A stretch of DNA of 64,000 nucleotides from Paenibacillus ihumii (GTDB taxonomy: Bacteria; Bacillota; Bacilli; Paenibacillales; Paenibacillaceae). The notes beneath the pieces were generated by a model, which made no database searches, was not told where the DNA came from, and was given only the letters and a program-made list of their open reading frames with translations. Shown here piece after piece: positions 18,720 to 26,812 of the stretch; positions within the stretch are counted from its first letter, which is position 1; each line of letters begins with the position of its first letter. The DNA lies in the NCBI RefSeq assembly GCF_001403875.1, contig NZ_LN884292.1, forward strand, positions 57,440 to 121,439, written 5' to 3'. Position numbers and translations under genes: made by a program.

Positions 18720-18995
18720 ACGTTCATGTTCAATGTTCCAGAGAAGGAGTTCCTTCGCGAGGCTGCGGCTGATAATTAAGTCCTGCTCATAACGCGTTGG
18801 CTGAAAGAACCCGATCATTGGCCGGACGGAAAGCTGATTTCAGAGAGCGAAGCAAATTCGCCGGGTGGTTCCCGTTAGAGAACCTTTCGAGGCGATCGTT
18901 TCTTTCGGAGCAGGGCACAATTCCGGGAATACGATAACCAGGGTGGTACCGCGAGTCAATCGTCCCTGATATCCAGGGGCGTTTTTTCTTTTTTT
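18720..18995 (+). promoter_or_regulatory. T-box leader with terminator (alanyl-tRNA sensing)
   Basis: The leader contains the T-box sequence AGGGTGGTACCGCG (18942-18955) that binds the uncharged tRNA acceptor end. A Rho-independent terminator follows: CGTCCCTG / CCAGGGGCG with ATAT loop at 18961-18981, then 14 nt of almost only T. Stem I appears to span about 18737-18815; a GCT at 18800-18802 is a candidate Ala specifier, but the assignment is tentative without folding. High uncharged tRNA-Ala should favour read-through into alaS. Confidence 0.92.
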
Positions 18996-19048
18996 CAGAT
19001 TCTCTCGCCATGCTATATGAATATGATTTATTAGGAGGAGCAGAAGCT

Positions 19049-21673
19049 ATGAAATCAAGTGAAATTCGTTCCAAATGGCTGGAGTTCTTCGCCAGCAAAG
19101 GACATAAAATTGAACCGAGCGCGTCGCTCGTGCCCCATAACGATCCATCCCTATTGTGGATCAATGCTGGAATGGCCCCGCTCAAACCGTATTTTGACGG
19201 ACGGGTGAAGCCGGAAAATCCGCGCATGGCAAATTCGCAGAAATGTATCCGCACCAATGACATCGAAAACGTTGGGAAGACGCGGCGGCATCATACGTTT
19301 TTTGAGATGCTGGGAAATTTCTCGATCGGTGACTATTTCAAGGAGGAAGCCATTACCTGGGCTTGGGAGTTCCTGACGGGCAAAGAATGGATCGGATTCG
19401 ATCCCGAGCGTCTGTCCGTGACGGTCTATCCGGAGGACGAGGAGGCTTACAAGCTGTGGAATGAGAAAATCGGCCTGCCCGCCGAGCGGATCATCAAGCT
19501 GGAGGACAACTTTTGGGATATCGGCGAAGGCCCGTGCGGTCCTTGTACGGAAATTTTCTATGACCGCGGTGACGTTTACGGCGATTTGTCCGATCCGGAC
19601 TGCACGCCGGGCGGTGAGAACGAGCGGTTCCTGGAGGTATGGAACCTTGTCTTCTCGCAGTTCAATCACAATAAAGACGGCAGCTACACGCCGCTGCCGA
19701 ACAAGAATATTGATACCGGCGCAGGGCTGGAGCGGTTCGCTTCCATTCTGCAGAACGTCAACTCCAATTTCGACACGGATCTGTTCATGCCGATCATCGA
19801 TCATACGGCGAAAATTTCCGGAATCTCGTACGGTGCCAGCGAAGATAGCGATATCGCCATGAAGGTGATCGCCGACCATATCCGCACGGTTGCTTTTGCC
19901 GTGGCCGATGGCGTTCTGCCATCCAATGAGGGCCGCGGATATGTTATTCGCCGCCTGCTCCGCCGGGCTGTCCGCTACGGCAAGACGCTCGGGCTTGATA
20001 AGCCGTTCATGTACAACCTCGTGAAGACGGTTGGCGACATTATGGGCAGCTATTACGAAGATGTCGTTGCAAAGCGGGAATTCATCGAGAAGGTTATTCG
20101 CACGGAGGAGGAACGGTTCCATGAAACGCTCAGCGACGGGCTGACGATTCTCTCCGAGATTAGCGAGCAGGCCAAGGCACAGGGGCGTACGGCGATCAGC
20201 GGGGCGGATGCCTTCAAGCTGTATGACACGTATGGCTTCCCGCTTGATCTGACCGAGGACTTTGCGGCGGAGCACGGACTAAGCGTCGATCGCGAGGGCT
20301 TCGAGTCTGAAATGCAAGGGCAGCGGGAGCGTGCCCGGGCAGCGAGCCATAAAGGCGGCAGTATGTCCGTACAGGGCGGGGTATTGGCCGATTTCACGAC
20401 TAAAACAGATTTCGTTGGATATAATGAGCTAGAAACGTCCACCAGCATTTTGGCGATCATTGCGAATGATGCGTTCGTCGACGTGCTGTCTGCTGGAGAG
20501 AGCGGCCAGGTCATCCTGGAGTCGACTCCATTCTATGCGGAGAGCGGCGGGCAAGTCAGCGACAAAGGGGCTATTCTTAGCGAGTCGGGCACCGCCGAAG
20601 TAAGTGGATTGTTTAAGGCGCCGCGCGGACAGCATGTGCATCAAGTGACCGTGAATTCGGGCGAGCTGCGTGTCGGTGTGACTGTAACGGCTCAGGTCGA
20701 CCGCAAGCTGCGCAGTGAAATCCTGAAGAACCACACTGCTACACACCTGCTCCACAAAGCGCTTAAAGAGGTGCTCGGCGAGCATGTCAATCAGGCGGGC
20801 TCTCTGGTTGAGCCGCAGCGGCTGCGCTTCGACTTCTCCCATTTGGGCAGCATTTCCCCTGAGGAGCTGGCGGAGATAGAGCGCAAGGTGAATGAGCAAA
20901 TCTGGAACGCGTTGGATGTTGTGATCGAATACAAGCCGATCGACGAAGCCAAGGCGATGGGCGCAATGGCCCTGTTTGGCGAGAAATATGGAGATATTGT
21001 CCGCGTCGTTCAGGTAGGCGATTACAGCCTGGAGCTGTGCGGAGGCTGCCATGTGAACAATACGGCGGAGATCGGATTGTTCAAGCTGATCAGCGAGAGC
21101 GGCATCGGTTCGGGTGTGCGCCGCATTGAGGCCGTGACCGGCCGTGGAGCATATTTATACATGGATGGCCAGCTTGAGCTGCTTAAGCAATCCGCAGCGC
21201 TGTTGAAATCTAATGTGAACGAAGTGCCGAAGCGGATCGAAGGACTGCATCAGCAGCTGAGGGATCTTGGGCGCGAGAATGAGTCGCTGCAAAGCAAGCT
21301 GAGTGCGATTGAAGCAGGCGAGCTGACGAGCCGCATTGTCGAGGTTGGAGGAGCCAAGCTTCTTGCAGCACGAGTAGAAGCGGCAAGCATGGATATGCTA
21401 AGAACCTTGGCGGACGAATTGAAGGTTAAAGTGCCTGACGCAGTCCTAGTGCTTGGCGCAGCTATGGACGATAAAGTGAATTTTGTAGTAGCCGTACCCC
21501 AGGAGCAGGTCAAGCGCGGCATTCATGCCGGCAAGCTGGTCAAGGAAGTTGCCGCTGTATGCGGCGGGGGCGGAGGAGGCCGTCCGGATATGGCTCAGGC
21601 CGGCGGCAAGGATGTCTCCAAGCTGGAGGATGCATTGAAGCTTGCTGAAGAGTGGATGGCGGCTCAAGGCTAA
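19049..21673 (+). CDS. alaS: Alanyl-tRNA synthetase
   Basis: 874-residue class II synthetase, full length for the family. ATG 19049 follows TTAGGAGGAG; the in-frame upstream ATG at 19010 lies within the leader. The N-terminal catalytic core starts [19 protein letters not shown]. The editing domain carries HTATHLLH and the distal CGGCHV zinc/editing motif, and the C-terminal DHHA1-like C-Ala domain ends with [15 protein letters not shown]. Located downstream of the T-box and followed by ireB and ruvX, as in other Bacillota. Confidence 0.98.
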   Translation: MKSSEIRSKWLEFFASKGHKIEPSASLVPHNDPSLLWINAGMAPLKPYFDGRVKPENPRMANSQKCIRTNDIENVGKTRRHHTFFEMLGNFSIGDYFKEEAITWAWEFLTGKEWIGFDPERLSVTVYPEDEEAYKLWNEKIGLPAERIIKLEDNFWDIGEGPCGPCTEIFYDRGDVYGDLSDPDCTPGGENERFLEVWNLVFSQFNHNKDGSYTPLPNKNIDTGAGLERFASILQNVNSNFDTDLFMPIIDHTAKISGISYGASEDSDIAMKVIADHIRTVAFAVADGVLPSNEGRGYVIRRLLRRAVRYGKTLGLDKPFMYNLVKTVGDIMGSYYEDVVAKREFIEKVIRTEEERFHETLSDGLTILSEISEQAKAQGRTAISGADAFKLYDTYGFPLDLTEDFAAEHGLSVDREGFESEMQGQRERARAASHKGGSMSVQGGVLADFTTKTDFVGYNELETSTSILAIIANDAFVDVLSAGESGQVILESTPFYAESGGQVSDKGAILSESGTAEVSGLFKAPRGQHVHQVTVNSGELRVGVTVTAQVDRKLRSEILKNHTATHLLHKALKEVLGEHVNQAGSLVEPQRLRFDFSHLGSISPEELAEIERKVNEQIWNALDVVIEYKPIDEAKAMGAMALFGEKYGDIVRVVQVGDYSLELCGGCHVNNTAEIGLFKLISESGIGSGVRRIEAVTGRGAYLYMDGQLELLKQSAALLKSNVNEVPKRIEGLHQQLRDLGRENESLQSKLSAIEAGELTSRIVEVGGAKLLAARVEAASMDMLRTLADELKVKVPDAVLVLGAAMDDKVNFVVAVPQEQVKRGIHAGKLVKEVAAVCGGGGGGRPDMAQAGGKDVSKLEDALKLAEEWMAAQG

Positions 21674-21803
21674 ATCATGTAATATTCGTTGCCGTAACCG
21701 AAAATTTCCTTAAAGAACCTACAATATGATATAGTAAGAGTAGACTAAGAGGAAACCAGACTGCGATCAAGAAGACGTATGTCTTAAGAAGCGAGGTGTC
21801 ATC

Positions 21804-22064
21804 ATGGACTACATGGATAAAACCGTTAAGTTTAATGTCAAGGGTGATGAGCAGGAGGCGTCTGCGCAGGAAATTCTTCTTACGGTATATGAAGCGTTAC
21901 AGGACAAGGAATATAATCCAATCAACCAGATTGTCGGATACCTGCTGTCGGGAGATCCGGCATATATACCGCGCCATAACAATGCAAGAAGCCTGGTGCG
22001 CAAGAAGGAACGAGATGAACTGATTGAAGAACTGGTGAGATTTTATATGTCCAGTCACCGTTAG
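21804..22064 (+). CDS. ireB: IreB-family regulatory phosphoprotein (YrzL)
   Basis: 86-residue conserved protein (UPF0297). Typical motifs: MDKTVKFN at the start, [18 protein letters not shown] in the middle and [25 protein letters not shown] at the end. In Enterococcus the homologue IreB is phosphorylated by the IreK Ser/Thr kinase and influences cephalosporin tolerance. GAGGTG precedes the ATG. It lies 130 bp after alaS and 9 bp before ruvX, the standard order. Confidence 0.95.
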   Translation: MDYMDKTVKFNVKGDEQEASAQEILLTVYEALQDKEYNPINQIVGYLLSGDPAYIPRHNNARSLVRKKERDELIEELVRFYMSSHR

Positions 22065-22073
22065 GAGCATGGC

Positions 22074-22490
22074 ATGAAGATTATGGGTCTGGATTACGGG
22101 GATCGAAGAATAGGCGTAGCGGTTAGCGATGTCTTCGGATGGACTGCCCAAGGCGTCGAAGTGATCGAGCGCCGGCGGGAAGGCGACGAATACGGGCGGA
22201 TTGCTGAGCTGGCCAGTCAGCATGAGATCGAAGAAATCGTGGTCGGTCTGCCGAAGAACATGAACGGCTCGGTCGGTCCTCGTGGTGAAATATGCAAAGC
22301 CTTTGCGGAAGAGCTTCGGAGCAGGATCGATTTGCCTGTCCACCTGTGGGATGAGCGGCTGACCACCGTCTCGGCCCAGCGGACGCTGATTGAAGCGGAT
22401 GTCAGCAGGAAGAAGCGCAAAGGCATTGTGGATAAGATGGCCGCGGTTTTGATTTTGCAAAACTATTTGGACTCTAAGAGTAAAAAGTGA
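22074..22490 (+). CDS. ruvX: Holliday junction resolvase-like protein RuvX (YqgF)
   Basis: 138-residue RNase H-fold protein of the YqgF family, involved in rRNA processing and proposed to resolve recombination intermediates. The first catalytic Asp is in MGLDYGDRRIGVAVSD, the Glu is in EEIVVGLPKNMNGS and the final Asp region is LPVHLWDERLTTVSA. Spaced 9 bp after ireB and 12 bp before the DUF1292 gene, so part of one operon. Confidence 0.95.
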   Translation: MKIMGLDYGDRRIGVAVSDVFGWTAQGVEVIERRREGDEYGRIAELASQHEIEEIVVGLPKNMNGSVGPRGEICKAFAEELRSRIDLPVHLWDERLTTVSAQRTLIEADVSRKKRKGIVDKMAAVLILQNYLDSKSKK

Positions 22491-22502
22491 GGGTGATCGC
22501 AT

Positions 22503-22811
22503 ATGTCTAAGGATCGTATCGGCAATGAAGAAGAACCGGAAATTATTTATATCCCTGACGATGAGGGCAATGAGGAAGAGTTCGAAGTCATCATGAAGTT
22601 CGAGGTTGACGGTTCGGATGCGAAGTATATGATGGTCGTTCCTGTAGAATCGGATGAGGACCAGGAGGCCGAAGAGGTATACGCATTTCGTTACGAGGAA
22701 GACGGCGATGACCTGAAGCTGTACACGATTGAGAACGACGAGGAATGGGAAATCGTCGAGGAGACATTCAATACGCTGATCGATGAGTTCGACGGGGAGG
22801 ATCAGGATTAA
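22503..22811 (+). CDS. DUF1292 protein (YrzB-like), first copy
   Basis: 102-residue highly acidic cytoplasmic protein with the DUF1292 core (EFEVIMKFEVDGSDAKYMMVVP ... VYAFRYEEDGDDLKLYTIENDEEWEIVEETFNTL). This family occurs between ruvX and mltG across Bacillota; its function is not known. GAGGGTGATCGCAT leads into the ATG. Its stop codon is one base from the start of a second DUF1292 gene. Confidence 0.92.
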   Translation: MSKDRIGNEEEPEIIYIPDDEGNEEEFEVIMKFEVDGSDAKYMMVVPVESDEDQEAEEVYAFRYEEDGDDLKLYTIENDEEWEIVEETFNTLIDEFDGEDQD

Positions 22812-22812
22812 T

Positions 22813-23112
22813 ATGGATTATTCCGCCGAAGCAGTAGTCTGGACCTCTCGTGTACAGGACGCATTCGGTTCTGTTGTCGAGCTTGAAGATGAGCAGGGGC
22901 GCATCTCCCATTATACGGTGGAGAAGGAATTCGATATTGCAGGAAGCTCATATGCTGTTCTTCGCGCTGAAGGCGGAGGAGAGAGCGATGAGCCGGAAAT
23001 CTTCAAAATTATCAGCAGTGCAGACGGAGCTCTGGAACTGGTCACGATCGATGATGATGATGAATGGGAGAATGTTTCCGAACTGTATGATGAATTAACT
23101 TTCCCGGAATAG
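22813..23112 (+). CDS. DUF1292 protein, second (tandem) copy
   Basis: 99 residues starting at ATG 22813, one base after the stop of the preceding paralogue; an in-frame start at 22783 would overlap it. It keeps the DUF1292 pattern (DEQGRISHYTVEKEFDIAGSSYAVLRAE ... FKIISSADGALELVTIDDDDEWENVSELYDEL) but is clearly diverged from its neighbour. The pair is presumably translationally coupled. A terminator follows directly. Confidence 0.88.
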   Translation: MDYSAEAVVWTSRVQDAFGSVVELEDEQGRISHYTVEKEFDIAGSSYAVLRAEGGGESDEPEIFKIISSADGALELVTIDDDDEWENVSELYDELTFPE

Positions 23113-23145
23113 CGTGTACGAGTCATTTTTATAGATTGGTCTGAG

Positions 23146-23167
23146 AAGGGCGGATTCCGCCCTTTTT
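23146..23167 (+). terminator. Terminator between the DUF1292 pair and mltG
   Basis: AAGGGCGG / CCGCCCTT stem with a tight ATT-containing loop followed by TTTTT, only 21 bp before the mltG start. Confidence 0.8.
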
Positions 23168-23188
23168 GGCTGTAAAGGAGCTGATAGA

Positions 23189-24241
23189 TTGAAGAGGATT
23201 TGGAAGGGACTGCTGTCCTTATTACTATTAATGATAATAGGCGCTGGTGCGCTCGCCGCGTATGGTTATATGGAAATGCAGCCTGTGAAGGGGGCTGGGC
23301 AGCCTGTCCAGCTTACGATTTCACCGGGAACAGGGACGGCTTCTATTGCGAAGCTCCTGGAGGACCAAGGCCTGATTAAAAATTCTTTCATGTTCAAGTC
23401 CTATTTAAAGTGGAAATCCCAGGGCAGCCGATTCCAGGCTGGAGTGTACGAAATGCAACCGGGCTTGACGTATGACGAGATCATTCAAAAGCTGAACAGC
23501 GGCGATGTAGTCAAAGCTGAGATGATTCGTTTTACGATCCCCGAGGGCTACACCGTCAAGCAAATGGCGGATAGGCTCGCCGAGGCGGGATATGTGGACC
23601 CGGAAGTGTTTCTGGATTTGGCGAAGGAGGCCGAGGGGATCGAAGGGGCCGTTCTCGCCTATGTTCCAGCGCCAGCGGAGCTGAATTACCGGCTGGAGGG
23701 GTATCTGTTCCCGGAAACCTATGAATTGGAGAAAGGGAGCACGGAGGCAGATATCATTGCCCGGATGCTGCAGGAAACGGAGAAGCGCATCAAGAGCATT
23801 CCCGATTTTGAGCGTAAGCTGGAGGCCCGGGGACTTGATTTCAACCAGCTGATGACAGTGGCCTCCCTGGTAGAGCGCGAGGTTGTAGCGGATAGCGAGC
23901 GGGCCCTGGTCGCCGGGGTGATTTATAACCGGATTGCCAAGGACATGAAGCTGGAAATCGATGCAACGGTTCAATATTTGCTTGATAAGCCGAAGGAACG
24001 GCTGTTATACAAGGATTTGCAGAGCGTGGACAGCCCTTATAATACCTATATGTACAAAGGATTGCCCCCCGGGCCGATTGCGGCCCCCAGCTTGAAATCA
24101 ATCGAGGCGGCGCTGGAGCCGGAGGCATCGGATTACTTATTCTATGTTACCAAGAAAGACGGAAGCGGCGAGCACTTATTCGCCAAAACGTATGCGGAGC
24201 ATTTGCAGAATATCAAAAAAAGTAAGGCTACAGCCAAATAA
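23189..24241 (+). CDS. mltG: Endolytic murein transglycosylase MltG
   Basis: 350-residue membrane-anchored enzyme (YceG-like family) that cuts nascent glycan strands and so sets their length. TTG start at 23189 is supported by AAAGGAG about 10 nt upstream. One N-terminal membrane segment (about 5-25, GLLSLLLLMIIGAGALAAYGY) is followed by a LysM-like part and the catalytic domain. The active-site glutamate lies in TVASLVEREV, followed by ALVAGVIYNRIAKDMKLEIDATVQY and SPYNTYMYKGLPPGPI. In Bacillus (yrrL) it is followed by yrrM, which is absent here. Confidence 0.95.
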   Translation: MKRIWKGLLSLLLLMIIGAGALAAYGYMEMQPVKGAGQPVQLTISPGTGTASIAKLLEDQGLIKNSFMFKSYLKWKSQGSRFQAGVYEMQPGLTYDEIIQKLNSGDVVKAEMIRFTIPEGYTVKQMADRLAEAGYVDPEVFLDLAKEAEGIEGAVLAYVPAPAELNYRLEGYLFPETYELEKGSTEADIIARMLQETEKRIKSIPDFERKLEARGLDFNQLMTVASLVEREVVADSERALVAGVIYNRIAKDMKLEIDATVQYLLDKPKERLLYKDLQSVDSPYNTYMYKGLPPGPIAAPSLKSIEAALEPEASDYLFYVTKKDGSGEHLFAKTYAEHLQNIKKSKATAK

Positions 24242-24256
24242 CCGAGGTGTATGATA

Positions 24257-25195
24257 ATGGGAAACAAACCGGAGCTTCTTGTCCCGGCTGGTTCTTTAAA
24301 CGAGCTGGATAGCTATCTGGAAGCGGGAGCTGGCGCTGCGTTAATCGGGGAAGAGAAATACGGCATGAGGCTGCCCGGCAGCTGTAACGCTGGTGAAATC
24401 GCCGAAGCCGTGAAGCGGGCTCACGCTCGCGGCGCCAAAATTTACGTTAGCGTAACGAATATTATCAGCAATGAGCTGCTGAAGGAGCTGCCGCTCTATT
24501 TGCAGCAGCTGGAGCAGGCCGGGGTAGACGGCATACAGTTCGGGGATCCGGCGGTTCTGCAGGCAGTTCGTTCGATGAATCTGAAATTAAAGCTGCACTG
24601 GAATGCGGAGATGACGTCGACCAACTATGCAACGGCAAATTACTGGGGCAGCAAAGGCGCCTCCCGGGTTGTATTAGCCCGCGAGTTGAACATGGATGAA
24701 ATTACGGAGATGCAGCCTTATTTGAAGCTGGAGTCCGAGGTGCAGGTTCACGGCATGACGAATATTTATCACTCTAAGCGGCGCCTGGTGGACAGTTATT
24801 TGAAGCATCAAGGAAGAGCGCTTGAGCATGCCAAGGATGAATTGGGAAGGGAACGGGGATTATTCCTTGTTGAGGCGGAGCGCCCCGGCGAGAAATTCCC
24901 GATTTATGAGGATTCGAATGGCACGCATATTATGAGCTCCGATGATATTTGCATCTTAGAGGATCTGCATCATCTGATGGCAGCGGGCGTGCACAGCTTC
25001 AAAATCGAGACTTTGCTTAAGGATGTCAGCTACAACACAACAGTTATCCGTATTTATCGTCAGGCGATCGACAGCTATTTCAGTAATCCGGACGGCTATG
25101 AATTCAATGAAGAGTGGCTAGATGAAATACGGGCAGTACAGGATCCTGACCGCGAGCTGTCCTTCGGCTTTTTCTATAAAGAGCAGGTATATTAA
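24257..25195 (+). CDS. trhP1: U32-family protein TrhP1 (YrrN), tRNA U34 hydroxylation
   Basis: 312-residue U32 'peptidase' family protein. In Bacillus YrrN and YrrO act together in prephenate-dependent formation of 5-hydroxyuridine at the tRNA wobble position. ATG at 24257 has GAGGTG 7 nt upstream; the ATG at 24251 is too close. The U32 signature is present as VHGMTNIYHSKRRLVDSY, but the cysteines that the partner protein has there (MCSSFSGRC) are replaced, so this subunit probably lacks a metal cluster of its own. It is followed 43 bp later by trhP2. Confidence 0.85.
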   Translation: MGNKPELLVPAGSLNELDSYLEAGAGAALIGEEKYGMRLPGSCNAGEIAEAVKRAHARGAKIYVSVTNIISNELLKELPLYLQQLEQAGVDGIQFGDPAVLQAVRSMNLKLKLHWNAEMTSTNYATANYWGSKGASRVVLARELNMDEITEMQPYLKLESEVQVHGMTNIYHSKRRLVDSYLKHQGRALEHAKDELGRERGLFLVEAERPGEKFPIYEDSNGTHIMSSDDICILEDLHHLMAAGVHSFKIETLLKDVSYNTTVIRIYRQAIDSYFSNPDGYEFNEEWLDEIRAVQDPDRELSFGFFYKEQVY

Positions 25196-25238
25196 TAAAT
25201 CAAAATAATTGTAAAATAGATGCAAGAGGTGAACGAGG

Positions 25239-26573
25239 ATGCAAACCACACAGAAACATCGGCCGAAATATACAGGGAAACGCTATCGCCTAGACAAGCC
25301 AGAGCTGCTTGCTCCGGCTGGAAATCTGGAAAAGCTGAAGTTTGCGATCCATTACGGGGCGGACGCCGTATATATCGGAGGACAGAAGTACGGTCTTCGT
25401 TCGAACGCGGATAATTTCAGCTTTGAAGAGATGCGCGAGGGTGTAGAGTTCGCGAAGAAATACGGCGCAAAGGTATTTGTGGCTACGAATATATACGCTC
25501 ATAATGAGGATATCGAGGGTATCGAGGAGTATTTGCGCAATCTGCAGGAGGTAGGGATCAGCGCCATCATTGCGGCCGATCCGATTATTATTGACACGGC
25601 GCGCCGTGTGGCGCCAAAGCTAGAGGTGCATCTCAGCACCCAGCAATCGACGATCAACTGGCAGGCGGTTAAGTTCTGGAAGGAAGAGGGTTTGCCTCGG
25701 GTCGTGCTCGGCCGCGAGACCAGCATGGAGGAAATTCAGGAAATCAAGAAGCATGTAGACATCGAGATTGAATCCTTCATCCACGGGGCCATGTGCTCCT
25801 CCTTTTCCGGGCGATGCGTATTGTCTAACCATTTCACGGACCGCGATTCCAATCGTGGAGGCTGCTGCCAGTCCTGCCGCTGGAAGTACGATCTGTTTGA
25901 GGATGGGCCGAGTGAACAAAATTGGGTATCGGAAGAGGAATTTGCGATGGCTCAGGAAGGACGATCGCCTAAGCTAGGAGTTGCCCCGCTTCCGCTCTTC
26001 CGGGAGGAGGATAATCCGTTTACAATGGGCTCCAAGGACCTCTGCATGATCGCCCATATTCCCGATCTGATCGATGTCGGCATCGACAGCTTCAAGATCG
26101 AGGGACGCATGAAGTCGATCCATTACGTGGCTACTGTCGTGAACGTCTATCGTCAAGCGATCGATTCGTATATGGCCGATCCGGAGAATTATGTATTGAA
26201 GCCGGAGTGGCTGGAGGAAATTAATAAGGCGGCGAATCGTCCGCTGAATACCGGCTTTTTCTACGACACTCCCGACCACGAGGATCATATTTACGAACCG
26301 GAGGAGAAGGCGGTTCCTTACGACTTCGCCGGTCTGGTTATGGAATACGATGCAGCGGAGGGAACGGCGATTATACAGCAGCGCAACCATTTCAAGCCTG
26401 GGCAGGAGGTCGAATTCTTCGGCCCGAACGGAACCTTCTTCAAGCAAGCTGTGGGATTGCTGTGGGACGAGGACGGTAATGAAATCGATGCTGCACGCCA
26501 CCCGCTGCAGAAGGTTAAAATGAAAGTGGATCACCCTGTAGCCTATTTCGATATGATGAGAAAAAAGAAATAG
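25239..26573 (+). CDS. trhP2: U32-family protein TrhP2 (YrrO), tRNA U34 hydroxylation
   Basis: 444-residue partner of TrhP1. The N-terminal TIM-barrel part begins KPELLAPAGNLEKLKFAI and has the complete U32 signature FIHGAMCSSFSGRCVLSNHF, followed by GGCCQSCRW, giving four or more cysteines able to hold a metal or Fe-S cluster. The C-terminal domain (about 370-440) resembles the beta-barrel extension of longer U32 proteins (GQEVEFFGPNGTFFKQ). It has a GAGGTG site at 10 nt and a terminator right after the stop codon. Confidence 0.88.
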   Translation: MQTTQKHRPKYTGKRYRLDKPELLAPAGNLEKLKFAIHYGADAVYIGGQKYGLRSNADNFSFEEMREGVEFAKKYGAKVFVATNIYAHNEDIEGIEEYLRNLQEVGISAIIAADPIIIDTARRVAPKLEVHLSTQQSTINWQAVKFWKEEGLPRVVLGRETSMEEIQEIKKHVDIEIESFIHGAMCSSFSGRCVLSNHFTDRDSNRGGCCQSCRWKYDLFEDGPSEQNWVSEEEFAMAQEGRSPKLGVAPLPLFREEDNPFTMGSKDLCMIAHIPDLIDVGIDSFKIEGRMKSIHYVATVVNVYRQAIDSYMADPENYVLKPEWLEEINKAANRPLNTGFFYDTPDHEDHIYEPEEKAVPYDFAGLVMEYDAAEGTAIIQQRNHFKPGQEVEFFGPNGTFFKQAVGLLWDEDGNEIDAARHPLQKVKMKVDHPVAYFDMMRKKK

Positions 26574-26590
26574 CAAAATAAATTGCCGGA

Positions 26591-26629
26591 AAGAGCCTTT
26601 GTCCGAATAGGACTAAAGGCTCTTTTTTA
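26591..26629 (+). terminator. Terminator after trhP2
   Basis: Stem AAGAGCCTTTGTCC / GGACTAAAGGCTCTT with one bulge and a GAATA loop, followed by TTTTT. Confidence 0.9.
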
Positions 26630-26658
26630 CTACAATTTCAACTTTTTTAGCGGAATGT

Positions 26659-26686
26659 TAAACTCATAGGAGATTTTTACCGATAA
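26659..26686 (+). promoter_or_regulatory. Candidate SigD (flagellar sigma factor) promoter
   Basis: TAAA at 26659-26662, a 16-bp spacer and ACCGATAA at 26679-26686, close to the SigD consensus TAAA-N15-GCCGATAT. It lies 126 bp before the chemoreceptor gene, the expected type of target. Confidence 0.6.
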
Positions 26687-26812
26687 TAAAAAAGGAAAAG
26701 GTAGTTTTTTGTCGAATATAAACAAGCAGCACAGGAAGATTTTATGAGGTTTGGAGGGAGACCTCAAGTCCTACTTTCGTGGGTTAATTATTATGAGCGG
26801 TGGGTGATCAAC

